In this document: positions 9,271 to 18,732 of the stretch, piece after piece
Position numbering within the stretch: position 1 is the stretch's first letter
Layout: every line of letters starts with the position of its first letter
NCBI GenBank assembly: GCA_030645955.1
Contig: JAUSMR010000022.1
Location: forward strand, 1 to 64,000
Source: Gallionella sp.
Lineage (GTDB): Bacteria; Pseudomonadota; Gammaproteobacteria; Burkholderiales; Gallionellaceae
Direction of reading: 5' to 3'
Length of the DNA stretch: 64,000 nucleotides
Notes under the pieces: model-generated
What the model saw: only the letters and a program-made list of their open reading frames with translations
What the model was told of the DNA's origin: nothing
Databases searched by the model: none
Made by a program: the position numbers and the translations under genes

Positions 9271-9323
9271 AGCATCACAATGTTTTTTGTCCAAAGCAAA
9301 GTGATGCTGACTCGTTTTAATTG
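9271..9323. repeat. Short inverted repeat related to the tail of the island repeats
   Basis: AGCATCAC (9271-9278) and GTGATGCT (9301-9308) form a stem, and the right side continues GACTCGTTTTAATTG, matching the tail of copies A and B. It sits in the gap between two accessory genes. Confidence 0.65.
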
Positions 9324-9375
9324 TAATTATTCTGATTGTTCATTAATGCTTGATATTTCACAAAGTGAGAAAACC

Positions 9376-10332
9376 ATGAAAAAAAGTGGTGTGTCGTTTG
9401 GCGATGACAAACAGCTAGGTGTTGACAACCCCTTTAGTGGAGATAATGGTTTTGGGCAGGGTCTGCCAAAAACGAATTCTGAATCTCCAGAACATTTGGG
9501 AAATTTTGATGTGCGAGTTATTCCAGGTGGCGGAAGCAGCAAGCACGGAAATGATCAGATCAAACCAGACTTTGTCTTGCCAGACGGTGGTGAGACCGTT
9601 CACCTAGATGTCTTTCCAGGCAATGGGGTGCATCCACCAGTAGTTCGAAGCACGGAGTATGTTACGTACAAGTCGGTCATTCACATTGCAGTTTTCGCTA
9701 GGTATCAGAAACCTGAGGGGGAGCAGCTCATCAAAGACGTAGGCTATCTGCACGCCGCCACAGGTGAAGACTTCCACCTAATTTTTGCTGGGTATTCGCA
9801 AACCAAGCCTGTGGTTTCTGAACGCGGTGCATTGAGCGTGCCGAAGGAGATTGCTCTGCCCGGTGAAACTTGGTTCTACGACGACTATGAGTTCTTCAAG
9901 CAAGTTCGCATGGTGGAAGGAGCCACTACTTGGAAATATGCCGGTGGCTTGCAGTTGCTCATTTGCGACGTGGAGATCGCAGATGATCAGCCAGCAAATA
10001 TTAGCCAAATGTTCGTCGAAAAAAAGGCGGCACTTGAAAATGTGATTTTGATAGACGTCGAGGAGATCAAAGAGAACAAACTCTTTGCTGATTTTGACCG
10101 CTTCTTCGAGGCACTGCGTACAATCATTCACAACATCCAGTCGGGACCCAATTCCAGTAGCAGCCCGACTTTTCAACTAAGTGACCATCTCGGGCTTAAG
10201 AAGGGCATCGTTGTAACAAAGAGGGCTCTAGCCAAGGCTTTTAAGCTCGAATTCTTTGAGGCGATTGATGAGGCGATAACTCTCAATAGCTTCGCAGTCA
10301 AAGACATCCGCATGACCCCTACCAGCAACTGA
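9376..10332 (+). CDS. Hypothetical protein of the accessory island
   Basis: A 318-residue soluble protein that I do not recognise. The ATG at 9376 follows AAAGTGAG at a suitable distance; an in-frame start at 9280 would put 32 atypical residues in front and lies across a repeat. The first 80 residues are rich in Gly, Pro and Asp and look disordered. A beta-rich middle (TYKSVIHIAVFARYQKP, LQLLICDVEIADD) and a helical C-terminal third follow. No signal peptide or membrane segment is seen. It is bounded on both sides by the island repeats and has AT-rich codon use like its neighbours. No function is proposed. Confidence 0.8.
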   Translation: MKKSGVSFGDDKQLGVDNPFSGDNGFGQGLPKTNSESPEHLGNFDVRVIPGGGSSKHGNDQIKPDFVLPDGGETVHLDVFPGNGVHPPVVRSTEYVTYKSVIHIAVFARYQKPEGEQLIKDVGYLHAATGEDFHLIFAGYSQTKPVVSERGALSVPKEIALPGETWFYDDYEFFKQVRMVEGATTWKYAGGLQLLICDVEIADDQPANISQMFVEKKAALENVILIDVEEIKENKLFADFDRFFEALRTIIHNIQSGPNSSSSPTFQLSDHLGLKKGIVVTKRALAKAFKLEFFEAIDEAITLNSFAVKDIRMTPTSN

Positions 10333-10638
10333 ATTGACAATCAGCAACGAACTCCAATACAGTTCGCCCCACTTGCACTTCCGCGCCACGCACATCGTAC
10401 CGCATGCACGGTACGAGGCACACCACGGAACCCCCAGAACAGGAGCTGGCGCAAGGATCGATTCCCGCACCGAGACGGGGAGCATCGCCAGCAGCATTAC
10501 TTGTTCAACAAAGGGGGAATCACTTGACCGCAAATTTCACCGAATTTTCTTTGCGCAGACACTACAAGCTGCTCGCTATGCCTGTTCAAAAACAATTGTG
10601 ATGCTGACCCGTTTAATTGCGTTTAACTGCTAGAGAGC
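10333..10638. other. Repeat-filled gap between accessory genes
   Basis: It is almost wholly occupied by island repeat copy B (10365-10618); no gene was seen. Confidence 0.7.
10365..10618. repeat. Accessory-island repeat, copy B (about 255 bp)
   Basis: The partner of copy A at 7342-7598, in the same orientation. It ends about 20 bases before the start of the HEPN gene, as copy A2 does for the lipoprotein gene, so each full or partial copy lies directly upstream of an accessory gene. Confidence 0.85.
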
Positions 10639-11328
10639 ATGGCTGATTCTCCTTCCCTGAAATTCAAAGATAACCTTGAAGAGGTATATCAACTTATGGC
10701 AATGCATGGTGTGCTCGCCGGGGCGGGGCCTGGACGAAAACATCGTGTTGAGGTTCTCAATAAGAGTGCTGTGCTGTTTGCCTGCGCTTCATTTGAGGCA
10801 TTTATCGAAGACCTTGCTAGGAGATCATTCGATCATTTGGTACTGAAATCTACGGACCATACTACCTTGCCAAAGGCGATTTTGAAGTCCATTGCAGAGA
10901 CATTGCGAAACGATAAAAACGAACTAAAAATTTGGGACTTGGCTGGGAATGGCTGGCGTACCGTTGCCGAACATTACAAACAAAGTATGATTTTGAAACA
11001 TATTGGCCCGTTCAATACACCTAAACCTCACAATATCGAATCTTTACTAAAAGAGCTTACCGGTTTTCCTGAAACATACCCGGTGTGGAGGTGGCGAGGA
11101 ATGAATGCAGCAGCATCAAAGAAAAAATTGAAAGATTTTGTTGAGTTGCGAGGATCACTCGCACATGGAAACAAGCCTGCTGCTCCGGTTCTAAAAAAAG
11201 ACGTTGTGGGGTACATCAAATTCTTAGCCATACTCAGCGTTCGCTTATCAAATGATATGTGTGATTACTGCTTAAAAATCACTGGAGAAGAACCATGGGA
11301 TTGGGCAATTTATAAGACGATAGAGTAA
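10639..11328 (+). CDS. HEPN-domain protein (RiboL-PSP/MAE_28990-like)
   Basis: A 229-residue protein. The N-terminal helix pair (KSAVLFACASFEAFIEDLA, residues about 43-61) is typical of the RiboL-PSP-HEPN/MAE families. Near residue 172 the sequence RGSLAHG contains R-x4-H, the catalytic signature of HEPN ribonucleases. HEPN proteins are often toxins or RNA-cutting effectors in stress and phage defence. No antitoxin or nucleotidyltransferase partner is adjacent, so whether it is a free-standing effector is unclear. The ATG at 10639 follows GAGAG. AT-rich codon use and the flanking repeats mark it as accessory. The function is inferred from the motif only. Confidence 0.8.
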   Translation: MADSPSLKFKDNLEEVYQLMAMHGVLAGAGPGRKHRVEVLNKSAVLFACASFEAFIEDLARRSFDHLVLKSTDHTTLPKAILKSIAETLRNDKNELKIWDLAGNGWRTVAEHYKQSMILKHIGPFNTPKPHNIESLLKELTGFPETYPVWRWRGMNAAASKKKLKDFVELRGSLAHGNKPAAPVLKKDVVGYIKFLAILSVRLSNDMCDYCLKITGEEPWDWAIYKTIE

Positions 11329-11339
11329 TCTTTAATGCT

Positions 11340-11500
11340 GAACTACCACCTGCTAAAGCAGGTGGGTTAACGCAGTTAGGCGCAGAGGACTAAAGTCCTC
11401 TTGCTCGCGCCCAGCTAAACACGCAACACCATCATGGAGAAACGTGATCCGGTGTTCCACTTATGCTGAATTCGCAAGGCTAAAGCCGGTGACTTAAACC
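11340..11500. mobile_element. Hairpin array, possible IS200/IS605-type end or MITE remnant
   Basis: Three hairpins share a TAAA loop: CCACCTGC/GCAGGTGG (11346-11365), GAGGAC/GTCCTC (11385-11400) and GGC/GCC in GGCTAAAGCC (11478-11487). A weaker stem AACACC...GGTGTT lies between. Subterminal hairpins of this kind are typical of IS200/IS605 ends and their small non-coding derivatives. No transposase or TnpB frame is present. Confidence 0.4.
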
Positions 11501-11562
11501 TTGTGATGGACAATTAAAATTGGGAATAACAAATTTTCCGAGAACTAACGGGGACAGCCAGC

Positions 11563-11649
11563 GTAGCCCGGATGAAATGCAATGGAATCCGGGGCACTTT
11601 CGGTTACACCCACTGTTACCCGGATTCCGCTTCGCTTCATCCGGGCTAC
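11563..11649. repeat. REP-like inverted repeat GTAGCCCGGAT
   Basis: GTAGCCCGGATGAA... with GGAATCCGGG on the left is mirrored by CCCGGATTCC...TTCATCCGGGCTAC on the right. Both outer ends carry the GTAG tetranucleotide. Confidence 0.8.
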
Positions 11650-11680
11650 AGGCTGATAACATAACAAACTAGGCCATGAT

Positions 11681-11708
11681 TAAAAAGGCGACCGGATGGT
11701 CGCCTTTT
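11681..11708. terminator. Bidirectional rho-independent terminator
   Basis: AAAAAGGCGACC and GGTCGCCTTTTT flank a GGAT loop. The A and T runs are symmetric, so it can end both the leftward gene at 11738 and rightward transcription from the island. Confidence 0.9.
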
Positions 11709-11737
11709 TCATTTTAGAAAACGGTACTCCCCTACCC

Positions 11738-13066
11738 TCATCCGTGAATCAGGTTGAGCTGCTTCGCAATGACGTCGTGATTGAGCCACAGCACCGGAGC
11801 CGCCGGATGGGAGGCTTCCATGAACATCAGCGGCCCGGTTCCCTCCAGCACCAGCGCGCTGAGGATGTCCGTCACCAGCGCCTTGCGGTCCTTGTGCATC
11901 TGGGTGATCTCATCCGAGGTGCCGATCATCAGGTCGGCCAGTGCTGCGGAATTGTCCATCGGCCACGCGGCGAAGTTGCGGTACGCCTTCATCACACCGG
12001 CGGCGTTGTAGTCGCTGATCTTCTGCAGCAGCGCTTCGAGTGACATGCCATCTTGCAACAGGTCGCGGCAGGCCTGCCACTGCGCATCGGCCCATGCTCC
12101 GCCGCCTTCCTGCTTGAGCGCACGCAGCAACGGGAACAGCGACAGTTCGACGCCGACGAAGATGTCGGAGGAATTGGTGCGTATCTCGGGGCAATTGAAT
12201 ACCGTAGCCTTGATGCCCTGCGCCCATGCATTCCGCGCCACTTGTTCGAGGCGCATCTTGGCGTAGCCCTGGGTATAGTTGGTATAGGTCTGCCAGTGGT
12301 AGTCGCCATTGATGAGGATCTCGGTGCCGTGGTAGCCGTAGGCGGTGTAGCGCACCTGGCCGCCGTTCTTTTCCAGCCGCGCGCGGATCGCCGCACTGCC
12401 TTCGATCAGATACTGGAAGGTGTTCGCGGTGACTTCGTCAAAATTCATCAGGCACAGTTTGCCGAGATCGCTGTCGAGCAGCGCGCGCGAGGACATGAAG
12501 CGCTCGCCGCGCCCCTTGTAGATGCGGTTCGCGATCGCGAGGAACACCTTCACCTTGGGGATGCCGCCCGCCATGGTGTGCGCGAAGAACGCGTTGCTGC
12601 CGTCCGCGATCATGCCGTCCAGCTCGGCCATCACTTTCGCGACGGAATCCCTGAAGCGCTTGACGCCGACCGCGCGGCATTTCTCGATGTGCGGCCAGTC
12701 GAGTTTGTCGTCCTGCCAGCTCTTGAGCGTCATGCCGCCCAGCAGATCGGTCGGCGTGGGCTCGCCTGCCGGTGCGTCCAGATCGAAACCGGCCATCAGC
12801 GGCACGTTGATGATGCGCCCGCCCAGATTGGCCTCGGCCTCGGCCAATTCCTCGGCGGTCAATGCGCGCAGCACGTGGTTCTCGTCGCGGCGCCCGACCG
12901 TGATGCCGATGATCGTCATGCCCGCCTTGCGCGCCTCGTTCACCAGACCGTTGGCGTAACCCCGGCCGAACAGCTCGCCGAACAGCACGAAGGTGTCACC
13001 CTTGCGGAAGATGTTGTGCTGCGGAATTTCCCTTAGCGAGACTGGCAACGAAACTGGTGCGGTCAT
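11738..13066 (-). CDS. Conserved Rossmann-like protein (possibly FabMG family)
   Basis: A 442-residue cytoplasmic protein. Residues about 26-60 (FVLFGELFGRGYANGLVNEA) look like a nucleotide-binding beta-alpha unit, and the middle carries HTMAGGIPK and YTAYGYHGTE, blocks I recall as strongly conserved in betaproteobacterial homologues. From memory such proteins are labelled enoyl-ACP reductase FabMG family, but I cannot confirm this from motifs and would call the catalytic role unproven. The start follows CGGAG. It stands alone between a terminator and the dead higBA remnant. Confidence 0.85.
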   Translation of the reverse strand: MTAPVSLPVSLREIPQHNIFRKGDTFVLFGELFGRGYANGLVNEARKAGMTIIGITVGRRDENHVLRALTAEELAEAEANLGGRIINVPLMAGFDLDAPAGEPTPTDLLGGMTLKSWQDDKLDWPHIEKCRAVGVKRFRDSVAKVMAELDGMIADGSNAFFAHTMAGGIPKVKVFLAIANRIYKGRGERFMSSRALLDSDLGKLCLMNFDEVTANTFQYLIEGSAAIRARLEKNGGQVRYTAYGYHGTEILINGDYHWQTYTNYTQGYAKMRLEQVARNAWAQGIKATVFNCPEIRTNSSDIFVGVELSLFPLLRALKQEGGGAWADAQWQACRDLLQDGMSLEALLQKISDYNAAGVMKAYRNFAAWPMDNSAALADLMIGTSDEITQMHKDRKALVTDILSALVLEGTGPLMFMEASHPAAPVLWLNHDVIAKQLNLIHG

Positions 13067-13137
13067 ATAAATGTTCTCCGGTTATTGATGTTGGTCTTAC
13101 TGATACTGCCATTCAAAAAATTGAAAATCCGAAGAAG

Positions 13138-13493
13138 CTACGCAGCGGATAACAGGCTTTCGTATGGGATGTGCAGCCCGTCGTGCAGCCGCTTCACCAT
13201 TTGCAGGCTGAGCCGACGCTTGTGGTTCAATACTTCGGAAACACGCCCGCTTGAGCCGATATAGGGCTCAAGGTCTTTTTGCGTCAGCCCCTGCTGCTCC
13301 ATTCTGAATTTGATGGCTTCGACCGGGTCAACCGCGCCGATCGGGAAATGCTTGTGCTCTAGGCTTCAATGAGCGTTACCAGGATTTCCATCTCGTCCGC
13401 CTGCGGCGTTCCCTCTTGTGCCTGATACACGAGTTCCAGCCGCTTGAATGCGGCGCGCAAGTCGTTGTCGTTTCGGATCGGCTTAATATTCAT
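13138..13493 (-). pseudogene. Frameshifted HigA-type antitoxin
   Basis: The start at 13493 gives MNIKPIRNDNDL and 44 residues ending ...VTLIEA, then a TAG at 13359-13361. In the next frame the homologous sequence continues without loss: KHFPIGAVDPVEAI, then the Xre helix-turn-helix (GLTQKDLEPYIGSSGRVSEV) and SLQMVKRLHDGLHIPYESL to a TAG at 13138-13140. Restoring one base after GCCTA would join the two parts through YEHKH, as in intact HigA/XRE antitoxins. The 1-base deletion therefore separates the N-terminal region from the DNA-binding domain. It overlaps the toxin remnant by 11 bases, the usual toxin-first higBA order. A sequencing error cannot be excluded. Confidence 0.8.
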
Positions 13494-13700
13494 TGACGCT
13501 CTCCACGTTGATTTTGTCGTACTGCGCATGGGTTCCCACGAACTTCACCCACACCATTCCGGCTCGATATTGCATTTCCACAACCAGGCGATACTTGTTC
13601 CCCGCGATGTTGAACACCACACGGTGGTTGCCGCAGATACTCGCACTTCGGTACTGGTCCTTTATGTTCTACGGACTGCCCCAGAAGGCCTTATGTGCCT
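13483..13700 (-). pseudogene. Truncated HigB-type toxin remnant
   Basis: Reading leftwards, the frame [25 protein letters not shown]...VVFNIAGNKYRLVVEMQY...VKFVGTHAQYDKIN matches the C-terminal two thirds of a HigB mRNA interferase (the FNIAGNKYRL strand and GTHAxYDKI end are hallmarks). A TAG (13669-13671) stands where most homologues have a Q or similar codon. Homology stops at about 13700, exactly at the purL stop codon (13701-13703), so the 5' part is missing. The toxin is therefore dead. It ends at 13483, inside the start of the antitoxin remnant. Confidence 0.78.
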
Positions 13701-16700
13701 CTATCCCACCCACTTCCTTGCATTCTGGAACATGCGCAGCCATGCGCCGTTCTCCTGCCACTCGCGCGGATACCAGGAGTTCTGCACGGCGCGGAACACG
13801 CGCTCGGGGTGCGGCATCATGATCGAAAAGCGCCCGTCCGGCGTGGTCAGGCCGGTGATGCCTTGCGGCGAGCCGTTGGGGTTGAGCGGATAGATCTCGG
13901 TAGGCTGGCCGGTGTTGTCCACATAGCGCAGCGTGACGATATCCTGCGCCGCCTTCAGTTTCGCGGCGCTGCCGAAATCGGCATAGCCTTCGCCGTGCGA
14001 CACGACGATCGGCATGCGGCTGCCCGCCATACCGTTGAAGAAAATCGACGGCGACGGCTGCACCTCGACCATCGCGAAGCGCGCCTCGAATTGCTCGGAC
14101 TGGTTGCGCGCGAAGTGCGCCCATTGTGCCGCGCCGGGGATGATCTCGTGCAGGTTGCTCATCATCTGGCAGCCGTTGCATACGCCCAGCGCGAAGGTGT
14201 CGCTGCGCTGGAAGAACGCCGCAAATTCGTCGCGCGCGCGCGGGTTGAACAGGATGGACTTCGCCCAGCCCTCGCCCGCGCCGAGCACGTCGCCGTAGGA
14301 GAATCCGCCGCATGCGGCATAGCCCTTGAAATCGGCCAGCTTGACGCGGCCGCTGATAATGTCGCTCATGTGCACGTCCACCGCCGCGAAGCCGGCGCGG
14401 TCGAATGCGGCAGCCATTTCCACCTGGCCGTTCACGCCCTGCTCGCGCAGGATGGCGATCTTGGGGCGGACTCTTGTCAGAACCGTTCGTCCTGAGCCTG
14501 TCGAAGGATGCGGTTCGACAAGCTCACCGCGAACGGGTGGCGGAGCTTCGTTCGGGTCGTAAGTCAGCTTCACATGCAGACCGGGATCGGCGGCATCGAG
14601 CAGGCGGTCGAACTCCTGTTGCGCGCAGGCCGGGTTATCGCGCAGCTTCTGCATCTGGTAGGTGGTCTCCGACCAGATGCGTTGCAGGTTCACGCCGCTG
14701 TCGCTGAACAGCTTTTCGCCGCCGCGCGAGATTTCGATCATGCCGGTTTCATTCAGCGTGGCGATCTTCTGCACGCTCTTCAGGCCGAGTTCTTGGGTGA
14801 GTTGCAGCACATGCTGCACATCGCGGTTGCGTATCTGCACCACCGCGCCGAGCTCTTCATTGAACAACGCGCGCAGCGTGTCACCGTGCAGCTCATCGAG
14901 CCTGATGTCGAGGCCGATGTGCGACGCGAAAGCCATCTCGCACAGCGACACGAACGCGCCGCCGTCGGAACGGTCGTGATAAGCGATCAGCTTGCCGCTG
15001 CCATTCAGGCGCTGTATCAGCTCGAAGAACGATTTGAGCATCTGCGCATCGTCCACGTCCGGCGCGACGTCGCCGACCTGTTTGTATACCTGCGCCAGCG
15101 CCGAGCCGCCCATACGGTTCTTGCCCTGCCCCAGATCGATCAGCAACAGCGTGGTATCCAGGTAGGCGGAGAGCTGCGGCGTCAGCGTGCCTCGCGCATC
15201 GGCGCAGGGCGCGAACGCGGTCACGATCAGCGACAGCGGCGCGGTGACGGATTTTGTTTCGCCCTCTTCCTGCCATACCGTCTTCATCGACATGGAATCC
15301 TTGCCGACCGGAATGCCGATGCCGAGCTGCGGGCACAGCTCCATGCCGACCGCGCGCACCGTATTGAACAGCGCGGCGTCTTCGCCGTGATGGCCCGCCG
15401 CCGCCATCCAGTTCGCCGATAGCTTGATGTCGCCGATCTTGTCGATGCGCGCGGCCGCGATGTTGGTCAGCGCCTCGCCCACCGCCATGCGCCCCGAAGC
15501 CGGTGCATTGACCAGCGCCAGCGGGGTGCGCTCGCCGAGCGCAAACGCCTCGCCGCGATTAGTGTTGAAGCCCATCAAGGTGACCGCAACGTCCGCCACC
15601 GGCACCTGCCACGGGCCGACCATCTGGTCGCGCGCAGTCATGCCGCCCACGGTGCGGTCGCCGATGCTGATCAGGAAAGTCTTGTTCGCCACCGACGGCA
15701 GGCGCAGCACACGCTCGACCGCATCGCGCAAATCAAGCTGGCTGCTGTCAAAAGAAGTCAGGCGTGCAGTTTCGCGCACCACGTTGCGTGTCATCTTGGG
15801 CGGCTTGCCGAGCAGCACTGCCAGCGGCATGTTTACCGGATCGTTGTTGAACTCGGTGTCGTGCACAATGAGTTGATCGTCCTCAGCCGCGACCCCGACC
15901 ACCGCAAACGGGCAGCGCTCGCGCTCGCAGAAGGCGCGGAACTCGTCCAGGCGTTCCGGCGCGATCGCCAGCACATATCGCTCCTGCGATTCGTTGCACC
16001 AGATTTGTTTCGGCGACATGCCGGTCTCGTCCAGCGGGATCTTGCGCAGCTCGAAGGCAGCACCCCGTCCGCCGCCATGCACCAGTTCCGGCAGCGCATT
16101 GGACATGCCGCCCGCGCCGACATCGTGGATCGACAGGATGGGATTGTTCTCGCCCATCTGCCAGCAACGGTCGATCACTTCCTGCGCGCGGCGTTGCATC
16201 TCGGGGTTGCCGCGTTGCACCGAATCGAAGTCGAGGTTTTCGGCGTTCGCGCCGGTATCCATGCTGGACGCCGCGCCGCCGCCCAGGCCAATCAGCATGC
16301 CGGGGCCGCCGAGATGCACCACCAGCGCGCCGACCGGCAGATCATGCTTGTGCGTGTGGATCGCCGCGATATTGCCTACCCCGCCCGCCAGCATGATCGG
16401 CTTGTGGTAGCCGCGCATCTCGCCGCTGACGCTCTCCTCGAAGGTGCGGAAATATCCGGCCAGGTTCGGGCGGCCGAATTCGTTGTTGAATGCCGCGCCG
16501 CCGATGGGGCCGTCCAGCATGATTTGCAGCGCGGTGACGATGCGGGAAGGTTTGCCGTACGGTGATTCCCACGGCTGTACGAAGCCGGGAATATTCAAAT
16601 TGGACACCGAGAAACCGGTCAGCCCGGCCTTGGGCTTGGAGCCGCTGCCGGTCGCGCCTTCGTCGCGGATCTCGCCGCCGCTGCCGGTCGCCGCGCCCGC

Positions 16701-17672
16701 GAACGGTGCGATGGCGGTGGGATGGTTGTGCGTCTCGACCTTCATCAGGATGTGGGTCAGCTCGTCGCTGAATGCATAGCCGCCGTCGGCACGCGGGTAG
16801 AAGCGCTCGATGCGCGCGCCCTCAATGACGGAGGAATTGTCGGAATAGGCCACTACCGTGCCCTGCGGGCTGACCTTGTGGGTGTTGCGGATCATGCCGA
16901 ACAGCGACATACCCTGCGCTTCGCCGTCGATCACCCAGTCGGCGTTGAATATCTTGTGGCGGCAATGTTCGGAGTTCGCCTGAGCGAACATCATCAGTTC
17001 GACGTCGGTGGGGTTGCGCTCCAGCTTGCGGAAGTTTTCGACCAGATAGTCGATCTCGTCCGCCGACAGCGCCAAGCCCATCTCGCGGTTGGCTTTCTCC
17101 AAAGCCTTGCGGCCACCCTTTAAAACATTCACCGTGGCGAGCGGTTGCGGCTTGCCGTGCTGGAACATCTTTTCTGCCGCACCATCGAGGCCTGTCCCGA
17201 GCCCTCCTGAGGTATCGAAGGGCGAAGGGTCGCTTAATACCGATTCGGTCATGCGGTCATGCAGCAGCGGCAACACTGCGGCCTGCTCTGACTTGCTCAA
17301 GGTTTTGCCGCTTTTGGTAGAGAGGTAATACACCACGCCGCGCTCAATGCGCTGTACGCCGGACAGCCCGCAATGTTGCGCGATGTCGGTCGCCTTGGTG
17401 GACCACGGCGAGATCGTGCCGAGGCGCGGCACCACCAGCAGGAGCTGGTATTGGAATGCATCCGCAGGTTCGCCCGCCGCCCTGTCGAGGCCAAGCACCT
17501 TGTCCAGCAACTGGGCTTGCGCCTTGCTCAGCGTCTTGTCCTTGAGCGCGCTGAAATACCAGTGGCGCGTCTCCGCAACGGTGACACCGGGCACGGCATC
17601 ATTCAGCGCGGTGCGCAGTTTTTCCAGGCGAAAGGCGGATAAGGCGGGGGTGCCGGCAGAAACTCGAAACAT
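13701..17672 (-). CDS. purL: Phosphoribosylformylglycinamidine synthase
   Basis: A 1323-residue large-type PurL that makes FGAM from FGAR, glutamine and ATP in purine synthesis. It has the N-terminal PurS-like region, the two AIR-synthase-like halves ([36 protein letters not shown]) and a C-terminal class I glutaminase with GVCNGCQMM (nucleophile C) and PHPERVFR. Two short segments look foreign and coincide with repeats: [18 protein letters not shown] near residues 145-165 and [17 protein letters not shown] near 1046-1063. Both keep the frame and lie at domain linkers. The stop codon abuts the higB remnant. Confidence 0.97.
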   Translation of the reverse strand: MFRVSAGTPALSAFRLEKLRTALNDAVPGVTVAETRHWYFSALKDKTLSKAQAQLLDKVLGLDRAAGEPADAFQYQLLLVVPRLGTISPWSTKATDIAQHCGLSGVQRIERGVVYYLSTKSGKTLSKSEQAAVLPLLHDRMTESVLSDPSPFDTSGGLGTGLDGAAEKMFQHGKPQPLATVNVLKGGRKALEKANREMGLALSADEIDYLVENFRKLERNPTDVELMMFAQANSEHCRHKIFNADWVIDGEAQGMSLFGMIRNTHKVSPQGTVVAYSDNSSVIEGARIERFYPRADGGYAFSDELTHILMKVETHNHPTAIAPFAGAATGSGGEIRDEGATGSGSKPKAGLTGFSVSNLNIPGFVQPWESPYGKPSRIVTALQIMLDGPIGGAAFNNEFGRPNLAGYFRTFEESVSGEMRGYHKPIMLAGGVGNIAAIHTHKHDLPVGALVVHLGGPGMLIGLGGGAASSMDTGANAENLDFDSVQRGNPEMQRRAQEVIDRCWQMGENNPILSIHDVGAGGMSNALPELVHGGGRGAAFELRKIPLDETGMSPKQIWCNESQERYVLAIAPERLDEFRAFCERERCPFAVVGVAAEDDQLIVHDTEFNNDPVNMPLAVLLGKPPKMTRNVVRETARLTSFDSSQLDLRDAVERVLRLPSVANKTFLISIGDRTVGGMTARDQMVGPWQVPVADVAVTLMGFNTNRGEAFALGERTPLALVNAPASGRMAVGEALTNIAAARIDKIGDIKLSANWMAAAGHHGEDAALFNTVRAVGMELCPQLGIGIPVGKDSMSMKTVWQEEGETKSVTAPLSLIVTAFAPCADARGTLTPQLSAYLDTTLLLIDLGQGKNRMGGSALAQVYKQVGDVAPDVDDAQMLKSFFELIQRLNGSGKLIAYHDRSDGGAFVSLCEMAFASHIGLDIRLDELHGDTLRALFNEELGAVVQIRNRDVQHVLQLTQELGLKSVQKIATLNETGMIEISRGGEKLFSDSGVNLQRIWSETTYQMQKLRDNPACAQQEFDRLLDAADPGLHVKLTYDPNEAPPPVRGELVEPHPSTGSGRTVLTRVRPKIAILREQGVNGQVEMAAAFDRAGFAAVDVHMSDIISGRVKLADFKGYAACGGFSYGDVLGAGEGWAKSILFNPRARDEFAAFFQRSDTFALGVCNGCQMMSNLHEIIPGAAQWAHFARNQSEQFEARFAMVEVQPSPSIFFNGMAGSRMPIVVSHGEGYADFGSAAKLKAAQDIVTLRYVDNTGQPTEIYPLNPNGSPQGITGLTTPDGRFSIMMPHPERVFRAVQNSWYPREWQENGAWLRMFQNARKWVG
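14483..14536. repeat. In-frame palindromic repeat inside purL (glutaminase linker)
   Basis: CCGTTCGTCCTGAGCCTGTC, GAAGG and then TTCGACAAGCTCACCGCGAA form an imperfect palindrome. The 18-mer GTCCTGAGCCTGTCGAAG (14489-14506) recurs exactly at 45508-45525 in serB. In PurL it is read as [15 protein letters not shown]. Confidence 0.85.
17185..17230. repeat. In-frame repeat inside purL (N-terminal region)
   Basis: A GGCCTGTCCCGAGCCCTCC ... GGTATCGAAGGG unit related to the CCTGAGCCTGTCGAAGG family, read on the coding strand as [12 protein letters not shown]. It adds residues not expected in PurL at this place. Confidence 0.65.
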
Positions 17673-17742
17673 GGCGTAGACCGTGAAATTAAATTCGGGG
17701 CGGGATTATACTATGCGCCCCACCCACAGCACTTGACCGGAA

Positions 17743-18732
17743 ATGAGCAAACGCATCCCCGCCATCACTCAGAAACAAGTCGCCAACATGCTGCCGAAAC
17801 GCCCGCGCGACAGCCACAAGGGCATGTTCGGCACCGTCGCAGTGATCGGCGGCGCGTCCGGCATGGTCGGCGCGCCGCTGCTGGCGGCACGCGCCGCGCT
17901 CAAGCTGGGCGCGGGTTGCGTGCATGTCGGGTTGCTGGCGGAGAACGCGCCGGGCGTCGACCTTCTGCAACCGGAATTGATGCTGCATCGTGCGGCAGAC
18001 CTGCTTGGCTCCCACACCAGCCCTCTCCCCAACACTCTCCCGGTGGATAACCCCTCTCCTCAATCCTCTCCCGCAAGCGGGCGAGGAGGCGAACGAGAAA
18101 GGCTCTTTTCAATCCCGGCGGGGGGAGGGGCAAACGTGGGAAACATGTTCAATCCTGACGTGCTGGCAATCGGCTGCGGACTGGGGCGCGACATGGCCGC
18201 GCAGAAACTGCTGTATGACACATTGAACAGCGTTGCCGCGCTGGTGCTGGATGCCGACGCGCTGAACATCCTCGCGCAGCGCCCCGACCTGCGCACCCTG
18301 TTGCTTACGCGCAAGAGCGCAACGGTGCTCACCCCTCATCCCGGCGAAGCGGCGCGCCTGCTGGCCTGTGAGATCGGCGAGGTACAGTCAGACCGCGTCG
18401 CGGCGGTGCGGCAACTGGCGCAGAAATTTGCCTGCAGCGTGGTGCTGAAAGGCGCTGATAGCCTGTGCGCCACGCGCGGTGGCAAGCTGTTTGTGAACAA
18501 GACCGGCAACCCCGGCATGAGCGCGGCCGGCATGGGCGACGTGCTGACCGGCATGATCGCCGCATTTATCGCGCAAGGATTGAGCGCGGACGACGCGCTG
18601 CTGCTGGCCGTGCACCTGCACGGCGCGGCGGGCGATGCGCTGACTGAACAGCAAGCCGCCATCGGCATGACCGCGACGGAAGTGACCGAATGGGCGAGAT
18701 GGCTGCTGAACCAATGGGCATCCAAATCGTAG
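17743..18732 (+). CDS. nnrD: ADP-dependent (S)-NAD(P)H-hydrate dehydratase
   Basis: A 329-residue YjeF C-terminal-type ribokinase-fold enzyme that repairs hydrated NAD(P)H using ADP. Motifs: VIGGASGMVGAPLLAA near the start, LTPHPGEAARLL, VLKGADSL, and the nucleotide-site signature GNPGMSAAGMGDVLTG. Most single-domain members are about 280 residues; the excess is a Ser/Pro-rich piece at about 88-131 coded by a C-rich repeat tract (18006-18135). The TAG stop at 18730-18732 is the TAG of a GTAG repeat. The epimerase half (NnrE) is not fused here. It is transcribed divergently from purL. Confidence 0.93.
   Translation: MSKRIPAITQKQVANMLPKRPRDSHKGMFGTVAVIGGASGMVGAPLLAARAALKLGAGCVHVGLLAENAPGVDLLQPELMLHRAADLLGSHTSPLPNTLPVDNPSPQSSPASGRGGERERLFSIPAGGGANVGNMFNPDVLAIGCGLGRDMAAQKLLYDTLNSVAALVLDADALNILAQRPDLRTLLLTRKSATVLTPHPGEAARLLACEIGEVQSDRVAAVRQLAQKFACSVVLKGADSLCATRGGKLFVNKTGNPGMSAAGMGDVLTGMIAAFIAQGLSADDALLLAVHLHGAAGDALTEQQAAIGMTATEVTEWARWLLNQWASKS
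18006..18135. repeat. In-frame repeat tract inside nnrD
   Basis: CCTCTCCTCAATCCTCTCCC, a CCCGCAAGCGGGCGAGG hairpin and GGGGGGAGGGG units. The reverse complement of the first part occurs at about 7604-7634. It is translated as a low-complexity Ser/Pro/Gly segment at residues 88-131. Confidence 0.8.

Larger units (their letters stand above)
11329..11737. other. Gene-free stretch with hairpin array, REP and terminator
   Basis: No gene was seen. It contains the CTAAAG hairpin array (11340-11500), the GTAGCCCGGAT inverted repeat (11563-11649) and a bidirectional terminator (11681-11708). Confidence 0.7.

Noticed and set aside
7342..10618. Integron gene-cassette array with attC sites
   Set aside because: The repeats lack the inverse core and core (RYYYAAC / GTTRRRY) pairs at their ends and do not fold as attC sites, and no integrase is present. 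The cassette-like layout is kept only as an open question.
14508..15422. 304-codon rightward open frame inside purL
   Set aside because: Antisense shadow of purL; it also runs through the purL repeat, and no motif supports it.
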